In this document: positions 59,407 to 64,000 of the stretch, one piece after another
Numbering within the stretch: position 1 is the first letter of the stretch
Layout of the letters: each line of letters begins with the position of its first letter
NCBI GenBank assembly: GCA_905188085.1
Contig: CAJJKN010000001.1
Location: 186,001 to 250,000, forward strand
Length of the DNA stretch: 64,000 bases
From: an uncultured Bacillota bacterium
Lineage (GTDB): Bacteria > Bacillota > Clostridia > Christensenellales > QAND01
Direction: 5' to 3'
Notes under the pieces: generated by a model
Seen by the model: the letters and a program-made list of their open reading frames with translations, nothing else
The model's database searches: none
What the model was told of the DNA's origin: nothing
Position numbers and translations under genes: made by a program

Positions 59407-62292
59407 ATGAAAAAAACAAACAGAATGAAACTGGGTGCTTTGGTGCTCTTCATGTGTATATGCGCTACAATTATGATGGCCGGTTGCTCATCCGAAACGA
59501 TGGGGCATTGGTTTTCCGGCGGCAATATTGTTATCAACGAAGTGGTAACCAGCAATTCTGCCAGTTTGCTGGATGATGTGTACGGTTCACCGGACTGGAT
59601 TGAGTTGTATAACAAAGGCACGACAGATGTGAATCTGGAGAACTATGCGCTGTCTAACGATCTGAACTCGCCGGCCAAATATCTGTTTCCGAATGTAACG
59701 CTGAAAGCCGGGGAATATATGGTGGTTTATGCGGCCAAGCAAATTGAAGGCGCGCCAGAAGATAAACTGTGCACCGGATTTAAGCTTTCCTCCAAGGGAA
59801 CGATGCTGATTTTAACCGCGGCGGGCGGCGATACGCTGCAAAAGCTGGAAATTCCCGCGTTGATTTCCGATGTATCCTACGGCCGAGACAGCAAAGGGCA
59901 ATACAAGCAGATTTCCAACCCGACGCCGGGCGTGGCCAATGCGGAAAACTATTTGGAAAATGCCCAGATTTCCGAAATGCCGGAAAATGCGCCGCTTCAA
60001 ATTACAGAGATTTTGGCAAAGAATACCTATTCCATCATTGACAGCGAAGGAGACCGCTCCGGCTGGGTGGAAGTGACGAACGTATCCAGCCAACCGGTAC
60101 AATTGGAAAATTACCGGCTGACAGATGAACAGGACAACTATGGCAAATGGGCATTCCCGCAAAAGACGTTGGAGCCGGGCCAGCAGGCTTTGGTGTTTTG
60201 CTCCGGCAAGGGAAAGGTATTGGAAAACGGGGAAATGCATGCCAGCTTTAGAATTGGCAGTGGAGATGCCAGTATATGCCTGACGGATCTGACAAAAATG
60301 CAGCAGCAGGTAGTGCAACTGCCGGGCGCTCACAAGGCGAATATTTCCTATGGATTAAAGGACGGGAAATGGCAGTTTTTTGCACAGCCGACGCCGGGGG
60401 CTTCCAACACGACCAAAGGCTTTGACACGCTGGCGGCCGTGCCCAAGGTGGATTTAACCGGGCTGTACATCAACGAGGTATGCAGCGTGCAGCCGCCCAA
60501 ATCCGGCCAGAGAGACTGGGTGGAGATTGCCAACGGCAGCGGGCAGACCGTGGATTTAACCGGTTATTATCTAAGCGACGATGTGGACAATTTAAAAAAA
60601 TATAAGATTAAAGGGAAAGTGGTGGGCCCCGGCGGCTATGTGGTGATCGAAGCATCTTCAAAAGCGCATAAACAGAGTGGCGGGGTGGCCACTTTTGGCA
60701 TTTCCGGCAGTGGAGAAACCTTGTTTTTGTCCTCCCCGCAGGGCGGCGTGTTGGATTCGTTTGAAACCGGTGTTTTGCGTCGCGGCATATCCAGTGGGCG
60801 TATACAGGGGGACGATAGTGGCCAGCGGGCCTTTTTTTCTACCCAAACGCCGGGCGCGCCCAATGCGCAACCGGCCGGATACAGCTATACGGCCAAACCC
60901 ACGTTTTCGGTAGGGGGCGGCATACAGGAAGGGCCGATTCAGGTGTCTATTTCCTGCGCGGATGAGACGGCCAAAATCCATTATACGACCGACGGCACCA
61001 GAGCCACTTCCGCAAGCCCGGAATATACGGGGCCGATTAAAATCAGCCAAAACCAGGTGTTGTCCGCTGTGGCGGTGGCGCCAAACAAGCTTACCAGCGA
61101 GGTTATGACGGCTACTTATCTATTCAATGTGGAGCATACGGTGCCGATTGTAAGCGTTTCCATGTCGCCGGAGGACTTTACCGCCATGTATGGAAACACG
61201 CTGACGTCCGTCAACATAGAAAAGCAGTGTTTTGTGGAATATTATGAGCCGGAGGGCGTGCTGGGCGTGAGTTTTCCGGCCGGCGTGCGGATCACGGGGT
61301 GGTCTAACAGAACGGCATCGCAAAAGTCTTTGATGTTTAAATTGCGCGGGGCATACGGGCTAAAAGAAGTGACGTATCCGTTCTTTGAAAATTCCGGGAT
61401 TACCACATATAGGGCGCTGACGGTTCGCAACGGCGGGCAGGATAAGGCGCTTGCGCGCATTCGCGATGCGTTTTGTTCGCGGGTGGCGGCCCAGGGGATG
61501 AACCTGGATGCGTCCAACAACAAATGGGTTGTGGTGTATATCAACGGCAGATATTGGGGCCTGTATGATTTGCGCGAGGACCTGAACGCCAGCACATTGG
61601 CGGCCAAGCACGGCGTGGAAGAGGATACGGTAAACTATTATCGCAGATATACCATGCTGCATGGCGATGAAAACGAAATTGTGCGTGTGGCGGAATATAT
61701 CAAAACCCATGATATGAGCGATCCTAAAGTGTATGAACAGGTTTGCAAATGGGTGGATGTGGAAGCGTTTGCGGACTATCTGGTGGCGAGAAACTATTTT
61801 AAAGACACGGATATGTTTAACCAGAAATCCTGGGCAACCAGCGATTATAAAGTGAAATTCCGGCCGATCTATTTTGATATGGACTATGCATTGTCTTCCG
61901 GCACGGAGACAAGCACGAGCATGATTGGCCCCTACATTACCGGCAGCATGACCACCGGCCACGGAACCGTGGTGCCCTTGGACTATACGGCGGGCTTGCT
62001 TAAAAATTCTCAGTTCAGGCAGCTGTTGTTGGATCGGTTTGTCTACCACATCAACAACACCTTCCAACCGGATAAGCTGGTGGCGTTGGTGGATGAGATG
62101 GCTGCTGGCATGGAGCCGGAGATGAGTAAACAGATTGCCAGATTTGGCCAGCCGGCCTCGGTTTCGGCCTGGAAACAGGAAATCGAATCCTTCAAACGCC
62201 AGCTGCGCGAACGGCCCAAATATGCAAAACAATTGGTGAAAAACTACTTTGGCCTTTCGGATGAAAAGATGAAAGAGCTGTTCCCCAATTAA
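59407..62292 (+). CDS. Large lipoprotein with three lamin-tail domains and a CotH kinase-like domain
   Basis: The start at 59407 has GGGGAG upstream; 961 residues. Lipobox MAGC27; three lamin-tail (LTD) beta-sandwiches at about 40-178, 197-332 and 352-487, each with a D/GWxEL/V(Y/T)N motif; a chitobiase-type C-terminal beta module at 495-573 (IHYTTDGTRATSASPEYTG); and a CotH domain at about 580-925 with VRNGGQDKALARIRD and FRPIYFDMDYAL. CotH proteins are atypical protein kinases that phosphorylate spore-coat proteins with ATP. LTD modules bind surfaces or other proteins outside the cell. A cell-surface kinase/adhesin is the best guess. Confidence 0.9.
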   Translation: MKKTNRMKLGALVLFMCICATIMMAGCSSETMGHWFSGGNIVINEVVTSNSASLLDDVYGSPDWIELYNKGTTDVNLENYALSNDLNSPAKYLFPNVTLKAGEYMVVYAAKQIEGAPEDKLCTGFKLSSKGTMLILTAAGGDTLQKLEIPALISDVSYGRDSKGQYKQISNPTPGVANAENYLENAQISEMPENAPLQITEILAKNTYSIIDSEGDRSGWVEVTNVSSQPVQLENYRLTDEQDNYGKWAFPQKTLEPGQQALVFCSGKGKVLENGEMHASFRIGSGDASICLTDLTKMQQQVVQLPGAHKANISYGLKDGKWQFFAQPTPGASNTTKGFDTLAAVPKVDLTGLYINEVCSVQPPKSGQRDWVEIANGSGQTVDLTGYYLSDDVDNLKKYKIKGKVVGPGGYVVIEASSKAHKQSGGVATFGISGSGETLFLSSPQGGVLDSFETGVLRRGISSGRIQGDDSGQRAFFSTQTPGAPNAQPAGYSYTAKPTFSVGGGIQEGPIQVSISCADETAKIHYTTDGTRATSASPEYTGPIKISQNQVLSAVAVAPNKLTSEVMTATYLFNVEHTVPIVSVSMSPEDFTAMYGNTLTSVNIEKQCFVEYYEPEGVLGVSFPAGVRITGWSNRTASQKSLMFKLRGAYGLKEVTYPFFENSGITTYRALTVRNGGQDKALARIRDAFCSRVAAQGMNLDASNNKWVVVYINGRYWGLYDLREDLNASTLAAKHGVEEDTVNYYRRYTMLHGDENEIVRVAEYIKTHDMSDPKVYEQVCKWVDVEAFADYLVARNYFKDTDMFNQKSWATSDYKVKFRPIYFDMDYALSSGTETSTSMIGPYITGSMTTGHGTVVPLDYTAGLLKNSQFRQLLLDRFVYHINNTFQPDKLVALVDEMAAGMEPEMSKQIARFGQPASVSAWKQEIESFKRQLRERPKYAKQLVKNYFGLSDEKMKELFPN

Positions 62293-62300
62293 CGCATAGT

Positions 62301-62331
62301 AAAAAGAGAGGTATTTTGCCTCTCTTTTTTT
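62301..62331 (+). terminator. Terminator of the CotH-type gene
   Basis: AAAAAGAGAGG (62301-62311) pairs with CCTCTCTTTTT (62319-62329), with T run. Confidence 0.87.
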
Positions 62332-63044
62332 GTGCACGGTGAATGGAAAATCTTTACAGCTGTTTGAATGGATCGTTTTGGGTACGACCGGAACGGAGAT
62401 CGGCAAAACATCCGTAGGCGAAACACAGAGACAGACGGCGCGCCTAGCAAACGACAGGGGCGCGCAAGGGGAAATACAGCAGGAATTTTGAAGAGAGCTT
62501 TTACAAAAGGAGGTTTGCAAGGGGGATAGGAGAGAGAAAACAAAGGGGAGACAGAGAATTTTGAAAAGGCGGAAAGCACATTGCCATGGTTTTATAAAAG
62601 TCGGCATAACGGCGTACCGGATACGGCATGTGGGCGGCTTGTTCAAAACAGGCTGGGCGCGATAACGGAGCGAAAACGGAAAAATGAGCGCAGTAGAGAT
62701 GAAAACAACCGAAGAAAAACTGCGCGCATAGGCTGTGCTTTTTGAGAATTTGGCAAGAAGGAGGGCGATGGACGGCGAAAGAAGAACAGGATGGGTTTTG
62801 CTTTGGTTGGAAATAACGGGGGAAATGCGGGAAACAACAAAGTGTTTTTTAATTTGAGAAAATGCTTCAATAAGGGCTGAGCAGCGTTATAAGGGCAGAA
62901 TCAATAGAGAAGGGATTCTATCGAAGAAAGGCAGCGCCGTGCTGCAACGCGATTACAGGCGGCAAAACAAATAAGGGAAAGATTGCTTTGCCTGATGATA
63001 AAAAGATAGCGCAAAAGAGATTGATTACAAGGCAAAGCGGGAAA
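62332..63044. other. Gene-free stretch of about 710 bp
   Basis: Strongly A/G-biased on the plus strand. The frames present (for example 62289-62579 and 62643-62870 on the minus strand) are Phe/Leu/Ser-rich shadows of that bias and have no ribosome sites. No RNA gene, repeat or mobile-element relic was recognised. Confidence 0.45.
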
Positions 63045-63076
63045 AGAAAAAAGACCGGGATAAACCCGGCCTTTTT
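63045..63076 (-). terminator. Terminator of the partial Ig-like gene
   Basis: On the minus strand CCGGG (63069-63065) pairs with CCCGG (63059-63055) over TTTAT, then TCTTTTTTC. Confidence 0.75.
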
Positions 63077-63084
63077 ATGCGGTT

Positions 63085-64000
63085 TTATTTCATGACGAAG
63101 AAGGCGCGTGCATCGTATGACTTATCGTCATTGGCGGAGAGCAGCTGGCCATATACTTTTACCTTATCGCCCACGGCGTATTGCGTGGCGCCTTTGTAGG
63201 TAAAGACCATGGTCTGGCCGCTGGCAAAGCCGATGGTCACCTTCTGGTTTTCCATGGCCTGCACGGTGCCGTTAAAGCAAAGCGCTTTGCCGACAAAGGA
63301 TTTGGGATTGTTTACCACCTGCGCGGCATCGGCATCTTTGCATTTTTTCACATACGAAGTGGAATCCGGAATGCGCTCGATGGTGAATTTCAGTTCGCCG
63401 TCACGCAGGCCGGCTTTGCTGGCTTTCAGCACAAAGCTATGATCGCCCAGTTCGCTCAGATCGCAGATGTATGTGAAGGTATAGTTTTTATTGTCTACCG
63501 ACAGTTTGCCTTTGCCGCTGACAACGGAAACCGTGGCGCCCGGCTCAAACTTACCATCCAGCCGCGGCCGTGCCTCGGTTGTGCGCTGGCCGATGGGGCC
63601 GTTGAAGGCAATGCTGGCAGCCGGCAACACACGATTGATGACAAAATGATGTTTGTTGACGGCGCTGTAAGGCGCACGCACTTCCAAATCGAAAGTGTTT
63701 TCGCCCATGTTGAGCGGCAGCGACAACGAGAACGAACCGCCGGAAATATCTTCCGAGCGCTTTTCGCCGTTGAGATAGATGGTACTGTCTGCCGAACACT
63801 TAAAGGACAGCGTAATATTCGGTTCGCTGGTTTCGTAATTATCCGTCGGCGGATTGATTTCGGAAGCCTGTGCCTGCGGAATATCGATGGTAAACGTATC
63901 GCAGGGAACCTGTACTTCGTTGCCGCGGTTATCCAAAATGACCATATCCAAGCTGATGGGATAGGCAGTTTCCGTGGTGGTAATCTCTTTTGGAATGAAA
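63085..64000 (-). CDS. Partial gene: exported-type protein with Ig-like domains and C-terminal OB-like module (5' end outside window)
   Basis: The frame is open to the window edge (the residues before MDMVILDNRG read FIPKEITTTETAYPISL), so the N-terminus is missing. The visible 304 residues hold two to three Ig-like beta-sandwich repeats (ITLSFKCSADSTIYLNGEKRS; RPRLDGKFEPGATVSVVSGKGKLS; each with a glycine turn). A terminal strand-rich module (KALCFNGTVQAMENQKVTIGFASGQTMVFTY) with an OB-fold look follows and ends at a terminator. Similar multi-Ig proteins are membrane-anchored or secreted in Clostridia, often next to protein kinases. Function unknown. Confidence 0.7.
   Translation of the reverse strand, partial: FIPKEITTTETAYPISLDMVILDNRGNEVQVPCDTFTIDIPQAQASEINPPTDNYETSEPNITLSFKCSADSTIYLNGEKRSEDISGGSFSLSLPLNMGENTFDLEVRAPYSAVNKHHFVINRVLPAASIAFNGPIGQRTTEARPRLDGKFEPGATVSVVSGKGKLSVDNKNYTFTYICDLSELGDHSFVLKASKAGLRDGELKFTIERIPDSTSYVKKCKDADAAQVVNNPKSFVGKALCFNGTVQAMENQKVTIGFASGQTMVFTYKGATQYAVGDKVKVYGQLLSANDDKSYDARAFFVMK

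Noticed and set aside
1..64000. CRISPR array or tandem direct repeats across the window
   Set aside because: No regularly spaced direct repeats of 20-40 bp were seen; only the short 0A-box-like array at 11260-11358.

Overview
The window looks like chromosomal DNA of an anaerobic, probably spore-forming member of the Clostridia with a G+C content near 50%. The evidence is a trimeric electron-bifurcating-type [FeFe] hydrogenase, a sensory [FeFe] hydrogenase, rubrerythrin, a T-box leader on valS, a Spo0A-type DNA-binding domain, YtaF- and CotH-like proteins and frequent TTG/GTG starts behind strong GGAGG ribosome sites. A finer placement (for example Christensenellales-like) would be a guess. 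There is no rRNA, no CRISPR array and no intact transposon; there is one tRNA (Pro, CGG).

Layout. 1-8.6 kb: a membrane LuxR-type regulator, a lipoprotein, then a tight phospho-signalling operon: FHA protein, PP2C phosphatase, membrane serine protease fused to FHA, small unknown, Ser/Thr kinase with extracellular domain, small unknown, zinc-ribbon protein. 8.6-11.3 kb: TetR regulator, a decayed low-GC patch of tiny ORFs downstream of tRNA-Pro, and a stand-alone Spo0A C-terminal-domain protein whose upstream DNA holds a phased array of 0A-box-like repeats. 11.6-15.6 kb: K+/H+ antiporter, nitroreductase, and an overlapping carbonic anhydrase / alkyltransferase-like / SagB-like trio. 15.6-22.3 kb (mostly minus): M14 cell-wall peptidase, hemW-lepA, HAD phosphatase, DUF5131. 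22.4-31.5 kb: AEC and MATE transporters, T-box-valS-folC, lipoproteins, a 44-residue ORF, HAD phosphatase. 31.7-38.1 kb (minus): RND (MMPL)-type transporter, coiled-coil exported partner, two-component system, nitroreductase. 38.2-47.2 kb: thioesterase, rubrerythrin, membrane protein, metY, polar amino-acid ABC transporter, YtaF-like protein, metallophosphoesterase. 47.7-51.7 kb: hydCBA. 52.1-56.9 kb: a second hydrogenase-related operon (TrxL ferredoxin, sensory HydS with PAS, SpoIIE-type phosphatase) ending in a TnpB-like protein. 57.1-64 kb: DUF6506, flavodoxin-like reductase, patatin, a large lamin-tail/CotH lipoprotein and a partial Ig-like protein cut by the window edge.

The most unusual item is the last gene of the sensory-hydrogenase operon. 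It is a 496-residue TnpB-family protein with an intact four-cysteine zinc ribbon, but the three expected RuvC acidic residues read Ala263, Ala320 and Glu402. It starts 16 nt after the SpoIIE-like phosphatase stop, and about 100 nt of hairpin-rich DNA separate it from a strong terminator. This suggests a domesticated, nuclease-dead, possibly RNA-guided regulator wired to hydrogen/redox sensing. That function is inference; the substitutions and the operon position are visible directly.
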